46,327 nt of DNA from JBBIII01 sp037446575 (lineage in GTDB: Bacteria > Bacteroidota > Ignavibacteria > UBA10030). The translations under genes and the position numbers were made by a program. The stretch lies in assembly GCA_037446575.1 (NCBI GenBank), contig JBBIII010000012.1:1-46327 (forward strand), read 5' to 3'. Below, piece after piece: positions 25,782 through 34,865 of this stretch. The notes under the pieces are model-generated. The model was not told the origin of the DNA. It made no database searches and saw nothing but the letters and a program-made list of their open reading frames with translations. Positions within the stretch are counted from its first letter, which is position 1, and every line of letters starts with the position of its first letter.

Positions 25782-26549
25782 TTATATTCCTCGAGCTTCC
25801 ATCCGATCAATAATAATCTTTGAACGCCGCATAACATATTTTGAATCTACATCTGCTCTGTGCTTTTTAGGGCTGGGAATTATTGCGGCAAGTCTAACGC
25901 TTTCTTCGCGCGTTAAATCTGAAGCAGATTTATCAAAATAATAACGAGATGCGGCTTCTATACCATACACTCCATTTCCCCATTCTATCACATTTAAATA
26001 TATTTCTAAAATTCTAGATTTGCTTAATCGCTGTTCCATATAAAAGGTCAATACCCATTCTTTAATTTTGCGTAATGGATTTTTTGACGCTGATAAGTAC
26101 AGATTTTTTACTAATTGTTGGGTGATAGTGCTTGCGCCGCGCACGGCTCTGCCTTCTTCAAAATTTCGTTCTATCGATTCCTTAAATTCAAACCAATCGA
26201 ATCCATCATGCGACCAAAATGTGCCATCCTCAGCAACAATTATCGCTTCGATTGCATCTTTAGGAATAGAGTTGAGCGGAATCCAAAATTGCATTTTACG
26301 AAACGACTGCTTCTTTTCTTTAGCCCTTTCTTCGTCCGCGCGTATAAAAGCTGTGGTTGAAGGATTCTTAAATTTTAACTGGCTTATCTCTCCGTATGGT
26401 AATACGACTATTTGAATAATTATTACAACTACTAAAAAGCATAAAATCGATTTTATTGGATTACGTCTTAGGATTTGGAACGCACGGATTGCATCAGATC
26501 TTATTCGATTCTGAGAATTAGTCTGTTGAATATTATTAACATCTTCCAT
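25782..26549 (-). CDS. mtgA: Monofunctional peptidoglycan glycosyltransferase MtgA
   Basis: A GT51 enzyme that polymerises lipid II into glycan strands at the inner membrane. One N-terminal transmembrane helix spans about 31-51. Catalytic motifs are VAEDGTFWSHDGFD (Glu 107), RGASTITQQLVKNLYLS, RKIKEWVLTFYMEQRLSKSR, and EIYLNVIEWGNGVYGIEAAS. No transpeptidase domain is present. It lies one base after the ruvX stop. Confidence 0.93.
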   Translation of the reverse strand: MEDVNNIQQTNSQNRIRSDAIRAFQILRRNPIKSILCFLVVVIIIQIVVLPYGEISQLKFKNPSTTAFIRADEERAKEKKQSFRKMQFWIPLNSIPKDAIEAIIVAEDGTFWSHDGFDWFEFKESIERNFEEGRAVRGASTITQQLVKNLYLSASKNPLRKIKEWVLTFYMEQRLSKSRILEIYLNVIEWGNGVYGIEAASRYYFDKSASDLTREESVRLAAIIPSPKKHRADVDSKYVMRRSKIIIDRMEARGI

Positions 26550-26550
26550 T

Positions 26551-26997
26551 TTAACAGCAACGTTGATTTTTTTTATTATCTAAATAACCTTGTAGAATTA
26601 AAGCCGCCGCCATAGAATCAAGCTTTCCATCTTTTTTCTGCCGTTGTTTCTTCTTCATACCCATTGAAAGAACAGTTCGCTGAGCAATTACAGTTGTAAA
26701 TCTTTCATCCCAAGTTATCACTTCTGTTGTTATGTTCAATTTTAACATATCAATAAATTTTTGCGTTTCTAATGCTTTTTGCGCCTGCTGACCTTTCAAG
26801 TTGTAGGGCATACCTACTACAATGAGTGTTACATTTTCTTGGTTAACAATTTCCTTAATTTTACTAATCAGTTCCGCGTCATTTTTTAGGGTTTGAATAG
26901 GCCGAGCAATTACTGCAAGCGGATCACTTAACGCCAGTCCGACACTGTGTGAACCATAGTCGACCCCCAGAATTCGGTTATAAGAATTTTCCTTCAC
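26551..26997 (-). CDS. ruvX: RuvX/YqgF family Holliday-junction resolvase-like nuclease
   Basis: An RNase H-fold protein of 148 aa with GVDYGSHSVGLALSD, VVGMPYNLKGQQ and a C-terminal DSMAAALILQGYL, which supply the catalytic acidic residues. The family has been linked to Holliday-junction cleavage and to pre-16S rRNA 5'-end processing. The start is GTG (26997), 16 bases after the rel stop. Confidence 0.9.
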   Translation of the reverse strand: MKENSYNRILGVDYGSHSVGLALSDPLAVIARPIQTLKNDAELISKIKEIVNQENVTLIVVGMPYNLKGQQAQKALETQKFIDMLKLNITTEVITWDERFTTVIAQRTVLSMGMKKKQRQKKDGKLDSMAAALILQGYLDNKKNQRCC

Positions 26998-27013
26998 GAT
27001 TTATTGTTTTCCC

Positions 27014-29197
27014 CTATCCTGAAAACCGCTCAACACTATGAACACCCGGCACGCGCTTTATTTTTTCTATAATTCTTGCAAGGTGTTCTATATCTTTTAC
27101 GTATATAATTACTTTTCCATCGAACAGCGCCCCATGTGTATCCATGTTCACACTGCGTATATTTGTATTTTGGTATGAAGAAATTGCATGCGTTATATCG
27201 CTTAATAACGCCGGCCTATCTTCACCGCCAATTTGGATGCCAGCAATAAATTCCGCGCCATTTTCAGGAGGCCAATTAACATCTACAATTCTTTCGCTTT
27301 CAGCTAAACGCAAAGAAATAATATTTCTGCAATCCTTTCGATGAATTTTAATTCCGTCGCCGGTTGTTACGAAACCGACAATCGCATCACCAGGAATAGG
27401 ATTACAGCATTTTGCATACTGGTGCATAAAATCGTCTTTCATCCCTAAAATAGAAATACCGCTTGTAATATCTCTGGCGGTGCTTACAAATTTAGAGAAA
27501 AGCGTATCGTCATCTTTGGTTTCTACTAAGCTATCTGCCGATTGATGCTTTTGCCTATGTATGAATTGTTCAAGCAGAATATCTACATCTATATTATCAT
27601 TTGCGATAGCAATATAAAACGCTTGAGTATTGTTATATTTAAGAGTATGAACAAATTTATCGAATTCGTCATTACTCATTGTCAACTTACGTCGTTTTAG
27701 TCTTTTCTCCCATATTTCTTTCCCTTGCTCGGAAAGCTTTCTAGATTCTTCCCTAATAAATCTTCTGATATGCGCTTTAGCTTTATGCGAAACAACAAAC
27801 TTTTCCCAATCGGGGTTAGGCGTTTGATTTTTTGATGTGATGATTTCTAATTGATCCCCGCTTCTCAAAATAGTATTCAACGGAACAATTCTACCGTTGA
27901 CTTTAGCTCCGATGCAGTGGTATCCGATATTTGAATGAATTTCAAAAGCAAAATCAACAGGCGTTGAATTACGCGGTAAAATCTTTAAATCGCCTTTTGG
28001 CGTGAAGACATAAATTTCGTCTTGATAAAGATTAAGCTTAAAACTTTCCATCAACTCTTTAGGTGTTTCGTCGCTTTTCTGTTCAAAAATTTCGCGTACC
28101 CAATTAACCCATCCCGTAAGTTCTTTATCTAATGCAGATTTGTTTTCTTTATAAATCCAATGTGCCGCAACTCCTCGCTCTGCAATTTCGTGCATGGCTT
28201 TAGTGCGAATTTGAACCTCGACCATTCTTCCATCTGTTCCAATTACAGTTGTATGAATAGATTGATAACCGTTCTTTTTTGGCACCGATATATAATCTTT
28301 AAACCGCTCTGGAATTGGCTTGTATATTTCCGTTACAATGCTATATGCTATAAAACAATCGCTGTTATCATCAGTGTCTAAAATAATACGGACAGCAAAG
28401 AGATCATAAATTTCTCCAAGAGGTTTATTTCGCTTCAGCATCTTGCTATAAATGCTAAAAAGATGTTTAGCGCGTCCTCCTATATCATAAACTAATTTTT
28501 CCTCTTTGAGTTTTTCTTCAACTGGTTTTATAAAGCGGTTTATGTAATGTTCTCGCTCGCGCCTTTTTGAACGTAATTGTCTGGCAATTTTTTCATATTC
28601 CTCTGGATGGAGATACTTAAAAGATAAATCTTCTAACTCCCATTTTATTTGCGCTAATCCAAATCGGTGGGCAAACGGAGCATATATATCCAACGTCTCT
28701 TTTGCAAGGCGTACCTTTTTTTCCGGTGATAGATATTCTAATGTGCGCATGTTATTAAGTCTGTCTGCAAACTTTACAAGCATTACGCGGATATCATTCA
28801 CCATTGAAAGAAGCAATTTGCGATAGCTTTCTGCCTGCCTTACTTCATGACTTTCAAAGATATCGGTTATTTTTGTAACTCCATCAACGATGTCCGTTAC
28901 TGCCTCACCAAACTCTGCACGTATATCTTTAAGTTCAAATTCTGTATCTTCTATTACATCGTGTAATAATGCGCTTGCAACTGAAACGTCATCTAAGGGT
29001 ATCTCTTCTGCCACTACCATTGCCACTTTATATGGGTGATTAAAATATGGTTCGCCAGAAGCTCGCAAGTTATTTTTATGCGCCTCCAAACTCAATTTAA
29101 ATGCCCGCGTTATTAAATCTTCATCTACCGAACGTAAGTTCCTTCGACATACCGCAAGCAATTCATCTAACATTTTTCTATTTGAACTATCCATCAT
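27014..29197 (-). CDS. rel: Bifunctional (p)ppGpp synthetase/hydrolase Rel
   Basis: Rel makes and degrades the alarmone (p)ppGpp during the stringent response. The N-terminal HD hydrolase is intact (H54, H79, D80, E83, D84; FADRLNNMRTLE). The synthetase domain has RFKDYISVPKKNGYQSIHTT and the VEVQIRTKAMHEIAERG block. Then follow TGS (IYVFTPKGDLKILPRNSTPVD), a conserved Cys region (KCCNPIPGD) and a C-terminal ACT domain. At 727 aa it is full length, and both activities look conserved. A strong promoter lies 24 bases upstream, so it heads an operon with ruvX, mtgA, the AlbA_2 gene and the GuaA-like gene. I see no second synthetase in the window. Confidence 0.95.
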   Translation of the reverse strand: MMDSSNRKMLDELLAVCRRNLRSVDEDLITRAFKLSLEAHKNNLRASGEPYFNHPYKVAMVVAEEIPLDDVSVASALLHDVIEDTEFELKDIRAEFGEAVTDIVDGVTKITDIFESHEVRQAESYRKLLLSMVNDIRVMLVKFADRLNNMRTLEYLSPEKKVRLAKETLDIYAPFAHRFGLAQIKWELEDLSFKYLHPEEYEKIARQLRSKRREREHYINRFIKPVEEKLKEEKLVYDIGGRAKHLFSIYSKMLKRNKPLGEIYDLFAVRIILDTDDNSDCFIAYSIVTEIYKPIPERFKDYISVPKKNGYQSIHTTVIGTDGRMVEVQIRTKAMHEIAERGVAAHWIYKENKSALDKELTGWVNWVREIFEQKSDETPKELMESFKLNLYQDEIYVFTPKGDLKILPRNSTPVDFAFEIHSNIGYHCIGAKVNGRIVPLNTILRSGDQLEIITSKNQTPNPDWEKFVVSHKAKAHIRRFIREESRKLSEQGKEIWEKRLKRRKLTMSNDEFDKFVHTLKYNNTQAFYIAIANDNIDVDILLEQFIHRQKHQSADSLVETKDDDTLFSKFVSTARDITSGISILGMKDDFMHQYAKCCNPIPGDAIVGFVTTGDGIKIHRKDCRNIISLRLAESERIVDVNWPPENGAEFIAGIQIGGEDRPALLSDITHAISSYQNTNIRSVNMDTHGALFDGKVIIYVKDIEHLARIIEKIKRVPGVHSVERFSG

Positions 29198-29220
29198 ATA
29201 CTTAAATCCATTCTAATGAA

Positions 29221-29248
29221 AATATATGGATTCTATGCCGAATGTCAA
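29221..29248 (-). promoter_or_regulatory. Promoter of rel operon
   Basis: On the minus strand, consensus TTGACA (29243-29248), a 16-base spacer and TATATT (29221-29226). The distance from the -10 to the rel ATG at 29197 is 23 bases. Confidence 0.7.
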
Positions 29249-29285
29249 GACTGAAAAATTGACGTTAATTAATTTCCCTAAATAT

Positions 29286-30299
29286 TTATTTTTTTTGAAT
29301 TGAAGAATAGATTTTTTTTGCTTCGATAAATTTTGCTTCAGCTCGCTTTGTTAGTTTAGCAGGGAAGCTATACTTTTTATATGCTAATATTTTATTTAAA
29401 TGCAATTCAATTCCAGCAATACTGTCTATAGCGATTTTACATTTTACCAAATTTAATCGGCAGACTATCTCGCCATATGGATTTGGAAATTGCGCGTTTA
29501 ATATGTTTTCTAATAAACTTTCATAAGCTGAAACAGCTTCGGTGTATTTTTTTTGTCTATCAAGCGCAGTAGCAAAACCCCACAAAAATACCCTGTTTTC
29601 TGGATAATCTTCTAATCCTTTCTTAGACCAATACTCGGCTTTTACATAATCTTCTGCATCAAGAAATATTGAAATCAAAGCGCTAATTGCAGTGTAACGA
29701 TTATATTCAGATTTAGTTGCGCATATAACCAATAACTTGATCCCGAGCTCTCTATCATCTTTAATAAAGGGGAGCCAATGTAAAAATTCAGTCTTTCTAC
29801 TGCGCCAATAATAATAAGTGCCGATGCCCGCATAAGCATCATAAAACGAAGAATCATAGCTAACAATTTCTCCAAATTTCGACGCTGAAGCCATGCCTTT
29901 TTGGATCCCTCCGAACCAATCTCCGTTTTCCACTCTTTTATAAGCGTCATAACCTTCCGCTGTCGCATAAAAATATCTTCCCCAAGGTAAAACATCTTTT
30001 TCAGAAGTACTTTTGCTAAGTTCGAGCAGTGAATCGAATTTTACTCTATTTATCGAAAGTTCATAATCAATTGAACGTGCTAATAATACCGCAACCTGAT
30101 AAAGGTAACCCACTGAACTATTGGCACGATATTCTGAAATTTTTTTAAAAACTGAATCGGCTCTATCGAATTCTTGCCTAAGTATTAAATCAATTCCTTC
30201 CTGAACAAATGCATGAGTAGTAGGTTCTAATTTCCATTGAGAAATTGTAGTCGAAAAAAATAACAATGTTAATATAGTCAAGCAAATATATGTCTTCAA
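29286..30299 (-). CDS. Exported TPR-repeat protein of unknown function
   Basis: A 337-residue secreted or periplasmic protein. I chose the TTG at 30299. GGAG lies 7 bases upstream, and the protein then opens with a clean signal peptide (KTYICLTILTLLFFSTTISQ). The longer frame from ATG 30362 overlaps upp by 59 bases and puts a soluble extension before that signal. The remainder is helical with TPR-like units, for example FVQEGIDLILRQEFDRADSV near residue 30, AEYWSKKGLEDYPENRVFLW near 233 and AVSAYESLLENI near 265. It follows upp with coupled translation. TPRs suggest protein-protein contacts in the envelope; no enzymatic motif is visible. Confidence 0.65.
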   Translation of the reverse strand: MKTYICLTILTLLFFSTTISQWKLEPTTHAFVQEGIDLILRQEFDRADSVFKKISEYRANSSVGYLYQVAVLLARSIDYELSINRVKFDSLLELSKSTSEKDVLPWGRYFYATAEGYDAYKRVENGDWFGGIQKGMASASKFGEIVSYDSSFYDAYAGIGTYYYWRSRKTEFLHWLPFIKDDRELGIKLLVICATKSEYNRYTAISALISIFLDAEDYVKAEYWSKKGLEDYPENRVFLWGFATALDRQKKYTEAVSAYESLLENILNAQFPNPYGEIVCRLNLVKCKIAIDSIAGIELHLNKILAYKKYSFPAKLTKRAEAKFIEAKKIYSSIQKK

Positions 30300-30303
30300 T
30301 ATT

Positions 30304-30930
30304 TTACTCCGTTCCAAACATTCTATCGCCAGCATCGCCAAGACCTGGTAGTATGTATCCACGATTATTTAATCCTCTATCGAGTGAACAGGTGTAAATT
30401 TTTACGGTAGGATGTGCTTTGCTTACTCTCTTTACTCCTTCTGGAGCGGCGACCAGACTAACCAAGCTAATATTTTTGGCTTTGCGATTTTTTAAATAAG
30501 TGATTGCCGCCTCTGCGCTTCCGCCGGTAGCCAACATTGGATCAAGAAGCAATACCATCGCTTTGCTCATATTACGCGGCACTTTAAAATAATAATCAAC
30601 GGGTTTCAGCGTCTCTTCATCCCTAAATAATCCAATATGACCAACCCGAGCGTTGGGTATTACTTCTACAAATCCGCCAACCAAACCAAGTCCTGCGCGA
30701 AGTATTGGCACAAGCACAATTTGTTGTTCTACAATTACGCCTTTTGTTTTCTCGAGTGGTGTATATACTTTAATTTCTTTTGTGGCAAGATTACGCGAGA
30801 CTTCATAAGCCATTAAACTTGCAGTGCGTCGGAGTATGGCACGGAATTGATGGCTGGGAGTTTTCTTATCTCTTAATAAAGTCAAATCTCTTTTAACAAG
30901 CGGGTGGTTGATGATTATAAGATTTTTCAT
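30304..30930 (-). CDS. upp: Uracil phosphoribosyltransferase
   Basis: Upp makes UMP from uracil and PRPP (pyrimidine salvage). The PRPP-binding motif is VLLLDPMLATGGSAEAAI, and the uracil-binding end is DRGLNNRGYILPGLGDAGDR. At 208 aa it is normal length, cytoplasmic, and with all motifs intact. It lies 53 bases after der. Its last codons include the ribosome site of the TPR gene. Confidence 0.95.
   Translation of the reverse strand: MKNLIIINHPLVKRDLTLLRDKKTPSHQFRAILRRTASLMAYEVSRNLATKEIKVYTPLEKTKGVIVEQQIVLVPILRAGLGLVGGFVEVIPNARVGHIGLFRDEETLKPVDYYFKVPRNMSKAMVLLLDPMLATGGSAEAAITYLKNRKAKNISLVSLVAAPEGVKRVSKAHPTVKIYTCSLDRGLNNRGYILPGLGDAGDRMFGTE
30307..30310 (-). promoter_or_regulatory. Ribosome binding site deciding the TPR gene start
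   Basis: GGAG in the final codons of upp, 7 bases before the TTG at 30299. Confidence 0.6.
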
Positions 30931-30983
30931 AACTGCCTATTCGGTTTGTTGATTTGATTATAAATTTTACTCTACACTATTAC

Positions 30984-32291
30984 TTATTTTTCTTTAAAAA
31001 TTATTCCTATTGGCACGCCATTAAAACCAAAATGTTCGCGCAACTTGTTTGCAATAAAGCGTTTGTAAGTCTCCTGCACAAGTTTTGGATAATTACAGAA
31101 GAATGCAAACAAAGGCGGATTTGTTTTTATCTGAGTTACGAATTTAATTTTGATTTCTTTTGGAGTTGAAGATTTTGGGGGATATTTTTCTATTTCTTCC
31201 ATTATTAATTTATTCAACTTGCTTGTCGATATTCGCTTCGATTGTTCTATGTGAACTTCTTTTGCTAAATCAATCACTTTATTTATTCTCTGTTTAGTCA
31301 ACGCTGAAATAAAAATAATTGGAAGAAAGCTATATAATCCAAGTTGCTTTTGAATTGCCAATTCATACTGACGGGCTGTGTTCGTATCTTTTTCGATTAA
31401 ATCCCACTTATTTACGGCAATAATTGCCGAGCGATGCTGTTCCATAGTCTCTTGAACAATCTGCAAATCTTGTTTATCGACACCCTGAGAAGCGTCGAAC
31501 AATATAACTGCAACATCGCTTCTCTCGATTGCATGCAAGGTTCTAATAGCACTATAGAATTCAATACTTTCCTTAATCTTACTGCGCTTTCTTAAGCCCG
31601 ATGTATCGACTAAAATAATTTCCTCATCCTGATACTTAAAGATAGTATCAACAGGATCGCGCGTTGTTCCGGGGACATCTGTTACTATTTGACGTTTTTT
31701 CCCGACCAAAGAGTTAACTAATGAAGATTTGCCTACATTTGGTTTGCCAATTATAGCAATCCGAAGACGCTTTTCTTTTTTTGTTCGAGATGTTTTTTTT
31801 ATATCTGATGTTATCAGATCAAGAAAATCGCCTATTTGCCTTCCGCCGAGTGCGGCAATTCCGAACGGTTCCCCAAGTCCAAGCGAATAGAACTCTGCCG
31901 CAAGATTTTCTCTTTTCTCCGAATCTACTTTATTTACAATTAAATGAATTGGTTTATTCGAGCGGCGAAGAATATTCGCAATTTCCTTATCAAGCGGTGT
32001 CAATCCATCTATTACATCTACTACAAAAAGTATAGAATCTGCTTCTTCTATTGCGATGGTTGCTTGTTCGCGTATCGCTTTTTCAAACACATCTTCGGAG
32101 GCAGGCACAAAACCTCCTGTGTCAATTATCGTAAATTGTCTACCTGCCCATTCAGCTTCAGCATAGCGACGATCACGCGTTACGCCCGGTGTGTCATATA
32201 CAATTGCTTCACGCATTCCTAAAATGCGATTAAATAGCGTTGATTTGCCTACATTCGGACGACCTATAATTGCAATTATATGTAATGACAT
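30984..32291 (-). CDS. der: Ribosome biogenesis GTPase Der (EngA)
   Basis: Der is a double GTPase needed for 50S maturation. The first G domain opens with GRPNVGKSTLFNRILG and has DTGGF and NKVD. The second opens with GKPNVGKSSLVNSLVG near residue 182 and has DTSGLRKRSK and NKWD. A C-terminal KH-like domain (about 355-435) follows. The length of 435 aa is normal. It starts 62 bases after the tRNA-Pro gene, with no clear promoter of its own between. Confidence 0.96.
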   Translation of the reverse strand: MSLHIIAIIGRPNVGKSTLFNRILGMREAIVYDTPGVTRDRRYAEAEWAGRQFTIIDTGGFVPASEDVFEKAIREQATIAIEEADSILFVVDVIDGLTPLDKEIANILRRSNKPIHLIVNKVDSEKRENLAAEFYSLGLGEPFGIAALGGRQIGDFLDLITSDIKKTSRTKKEKRLRIAIIGKPNVGKSSLVNSLVGKKRQIVTDVPGTTRDPVDTIFKYQDEEIILVDTSGLRKRSKIKESIEFYSAIRTLHAIERSDVAVILFDASQGVDKQDLQIVQETMEQHRSAIIAVNKWDLIEKDTNTARQYELAIQKQLGLYSFLPIIFISALTKQRINKVIDLAKEVHIEQSKRISTSKLNKLIMEEIEKYPPKSSTPKEIKIKFVTQIKTNPPLFAFFCNYPKLVQETYKRFIANKLREHFGFNGVPIGIIFKEK

Positions 32292-32353
32292 AGTGATTTT
32301 TTGGAAGGTTATATTGAAATGCTAAAAAAACTCATCCAATTAGTTAAACTTTG

Positions 32354-32428
32354 TCGGGGCGGGGGGATTTGAACCCCCGACCTCTTGGTCCCGAACCAAG
32401 CGCGCTAGCCAGGCTACGCTACGCCCCG
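32354..32428 (-). tRNA. tRNA-Pro (CGG)
   Basis: Cloverleaf on the minus strand: acceptor CGGGGCG/CGCCCCG with discriminator A. The anticodon stem CTTGG/CCAAG encloses loop TTCGGGA, giving anticodon CGG (reads CCG). The T arm GGGGGTTCAAATCCCCC is perfect. CCA is not encoded. Length is 75 bases, with no intron. Confidence 0.95.
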
Positions 32429-32447
32429 TTTAAAAAAATTCTGTTTC

Positions 32448-32476
32448 AATATAGCAAAGAGATGAAGGAAAATCAA
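32448..32476 (-). promoter_or_regulatory. Promoter of tRNA-Pro (possibly also der)
   Basis: On the minus strand, TTGATT (32471-32476), a 17-base spacer and TATATT (32448-32453). The -10 ends 19 bases before the tRNA 5' end. Confidence 0.65.
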
Positions 32477-32484
32477 TTTAAGGT

Positions 32485-33429
32485 TTAAAATGACTTTTCT
32501 TCTGAAAAATACTCACTCATTACTAACTCTGCTACATTATTCCAATCAGTTTGTTCGCTAACCTTTATCCATTTAATTCGCTTATCAGCTTTGAACCAAG
32601 TCATTTGGCGCTTTGCATAACGCCGTGTGTTTTGCTTTATTAGCTCTATCATCTCTTCTTTCGAATTTTCGCCTAAAAGAAAGTCAAATACTTCTTTATA
32701 ACCGACTGTATTCAGCGCATTAATTTGCCGAGAATATCCCTTTGCAATTAATTCTTTTACTTCATCAATCAAACCATCGGTAATCATTTTATCAACCCTG
32801 TTGTTTATACGTTCATACAATAATTTCCGCTCCCATTCCAATCCAAATTGAATCACATCAAAATTAGATTTGGCGCTTTGAACTTTATGATGCTCCGAGA
32901 TAGGATTGCCTGTGGTATAATAAACTTCCAACGCTCTTATAATTCTTCGAACTTTAGATGGATCCATTTTCGATGCTGAAACAGGATCAACTTTTATTAG
33001 TTTTTTAAACAACGCTTCGTTTCCATATTTTTCAAGTTCATATTCCAATTGGTCCCTTAATTCAGAATTTTTTCCCGGTCCTTCAAAAAATCCATCAATT
33101 ATTGATTTAATATAAAGTCCAGAACCCCCTACAACAATCGGACAACTTCCGCGTTTCAACAATTCCTCAATCTTTAAACGAGCTTGCTGCCCATATTCCG
33201 CCGCATTAAAATCTTGAGTCGGTTCAAGAAAATCTATAAAATGATGTTTTACGCTGTTCAGTTCTTCTATAGATGGTTTTGCAACGCCTATTTTAAGATG
33301 TTTGAAAAGTTGTCGCGAATCGGCTGAAATAACTTCGCCTGACAATTTCTTTGCAAGTAAAATTGAAAGAGTAGTTTTTCCCGATGCTGTCGGTCCTACT
33401 ATTGCAATTATTTTTTTCTTTTTAAACAA
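32485..33429 (-). CDS. miaA: tRNA dimethylallyltransferase MiaA
   Basis: MiaA isopentenylates A37 of tRNAs reading UNN codons. The P-loop is GPTASGKTTL near residue 11. Substrate motifs are SADSRQLFKHLKIGVAKPS, VGGSGLYIKSI, DPSKVRRIIRALEVY and YAKRQMTWFKAD. At 314 aa it is full length. The start is TTG at 33429; no Shine-Dalgarno is obvious and no ATG lies close by. It stands upstream of tRNA-Pro but has no overlap with neighbours. Confidence 0.95.
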   Translation of the reverse strand: MFKKKKIIAIVGPTASGKTTLSILLAKKLSGEVISADSRQLFKHLKIGVAKPSIEELNSVKHHFIDFLEPTQDFNAAEYGQQARLKIEELLKRGSCPIVVGGSGLYIKSIIDGFFEGPGKNSELRDQLEYELEKYGNEALFKKLIKVDPVSASKMDPSKVRRIIRALEVYYTTGNPISEHHKVQSAKSNFDVIQFGLEWERKLLYERINNRVDKMITDGLIDEVKELIAKGYSRQINALNTVGYKEVFDFLLGENSKEEMIELIKQNTRRYAKRQMTWFKADKRIKWIKVSEQTDWNNVAELVMSEYFSEEKSF

Positions 33430-33543
33430 GGGAACTGATTATTTAATGACATAAACTGATGTTAGTGCTTCGAGCATCGTTCATCTTTGGTTACTATTTT
33501 ATTAGTGCGCGTCTAAAGTCATTTATTGTGAATTTATTATTTA

Positions 33544-34188
33544 CTACTGTTTTCCGTTCCAACCTTTTTTCCCTATTAACGGTACAAATCTAAAGCCGCT
33601 TTCATCGATAATATCATATTCATTGCCGACTTTTGTAACAACACGCATTGTTTGCGTTTCTAAATTGCCTACCGGAATAACAAGCCGTCCACCATCGACA
33701 AGTTGATCTAACAGGGGTTTAGGAACTTCAGGCGCCGCGGCTGTAACAATAATGCCATCGTACGGAGCAAATTCATTCCATCCAATAGTACCATCTCCGC
33801 AACGTGTTGCTACACGATAACCCAGACTTTCCAATAATTTGCGCGCTTGTAAGTGTAATTCCATAATTCTTTCGATAGTAAAGACACGACAACCCATTTC
33901 GGCAAGTATTGCGGCTTGATAACCAGAGCCAGTACCGATTTCAAGCACCTTAGAATCTTTTTCAATTCTCAATCGTTCCGTTTGAAATGCAACGGTATAG
34001 GGCTGAGAAATAGTTTGTCCTTTATCAATTGGCAATGCATTGTCTTCATAAGCGCGATAGTTAAATGCCGGAAGAACAAATCGTTCTCGCTCAACTTTTT
34101 TCATTGCTCGCAAAAGATTTTCATCCATAATTCCCCGTTGACGGAGTAATTCAATCATTTCTTCCCGCTCTTCTTCGAATCTATTCAT
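33544..34188 (-). CDS. pcm: Protein-L-isoaspartate O-methyltransferase
   Basis: Pcm repairs isoaspartyl residues in aged proteins using SAM. The 214-aa protein has the SAM motif VLEIGTGSGYQAAILAEMG, the substrate region DKGQTISQPYTVAFQTERL, and GRLVIPVG. The ATG overlaps the GT2 gene's stop by 4 bases, so it is the last gene of the M28-folP-GT2-pcm string. Confidence 0.94.
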   Translation of the reverse strand: MNRFEEEREEMIELLRQRGIMDENLLRAMKKVERERFVLPAFNYRAYEDNALPIDKGQTISQPYTVAFQTERLRIEKDSKVLEIGTGSGYQAAILAEMGCRVFTIERIMELHLQARKLLESLGYRVATRCGDGTIGWNEFAPYDGIIVTAAAPEVPKPLLDQLVDGGRLVIPVGNLETQTMRVVTKVGNEYDIIDESGFRFVPLIGKKGWNGKQ

Positions 34189-34865
34189 ACATAATCTCTA
34201 AAAAGTACTTTTACAAAATTTACAGTTGTTTCCCAATGAGTCATATAACTTTTTTCGTTTCCATAAATGGTTTTGATGGGAATAAAATCGATTGTAAATC
34301 CAGCGCGCCCCGACTTAATCAAGAATTCTGTTTCCGCTTCGTATCCTTTCGATTCGAGTTGAATTTTTTCAATCACCGATCTTTTTATTAATCTAAAACC
34401 GCACTGACTGTCTCTTACTTTTATTCCCGTACGCATACTCACCATTGCAGATGTAATTGTATTAGATAGAATTCGATGGACTGGCATTCGAGTCCCAATT
34501 CTCTCACGCCAACCAATTACAATATCTGCACAACTTTCCTGTTGTTTAAATATTAACATGCCGATATCTTCCGGTTGATGCTGTAAATCTGCATCAATTG
34601 TAATTACAAATTCACTTTTTGATATATTCTTTACGTAATCGAATCCGGTTTGTAAAGCAGAACCCTTACCGCGGTTATTTTCATGGTTTAATACTACTGC
34701 GCCGTTTGCTTCAGCAATTTCAGAAGTTTTATCGTACGAACCATCATCCACCACTACTATTTGAATTTCTTCGACAGAAGCTTTGATTCTTTTTATCAAT
34801 TCTTCAATTGTCGATTCAGCGTTTAACGCCGGAACAATAGCCAAATATTTTTCAGACAGCGTCAT
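34185..34865 (-). CDS. GT2 glycosyltransferase (dolichol-phosphate mannosyltransferase-like)
   Basis: A GT-A fold glycosyltransferase of 226 aa with VVVDDGSYDKTSEIA, NNRGKGSALQTGFDYV and the metal-binding TIDADLQHQPEDI. It most resembles polyprenyl-phosphate sugar transferases. No C-terminal transmembrane helices are attached, so it would be a soluble or peripheral enzyme. Sugar donor and acceptor cannot be read off. It overlaps both neighbours (folP and pcm) by 4 bases. Confidence 0.85.
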   Translation of the reverse strand: MTLSEKYLAIVPALNAESTIEELIKRIKASVEEIQIVVVDDGSYDKTSEIAEANGAVVLNHENNRGKGSALQTGFDYVKNISKSEFVITIDADLQHQPEDIGMLIFKQQESCADIVIGWRERIGTRMPVHRILSNTITSAMVSMRTGIKVRDSQCGFRLIKRSVIEKIQLESKGYEAETEFLIKSGRAGFTIDFIPIKTIYGNEKSYMTHWETTVNFVKVLFRDYV

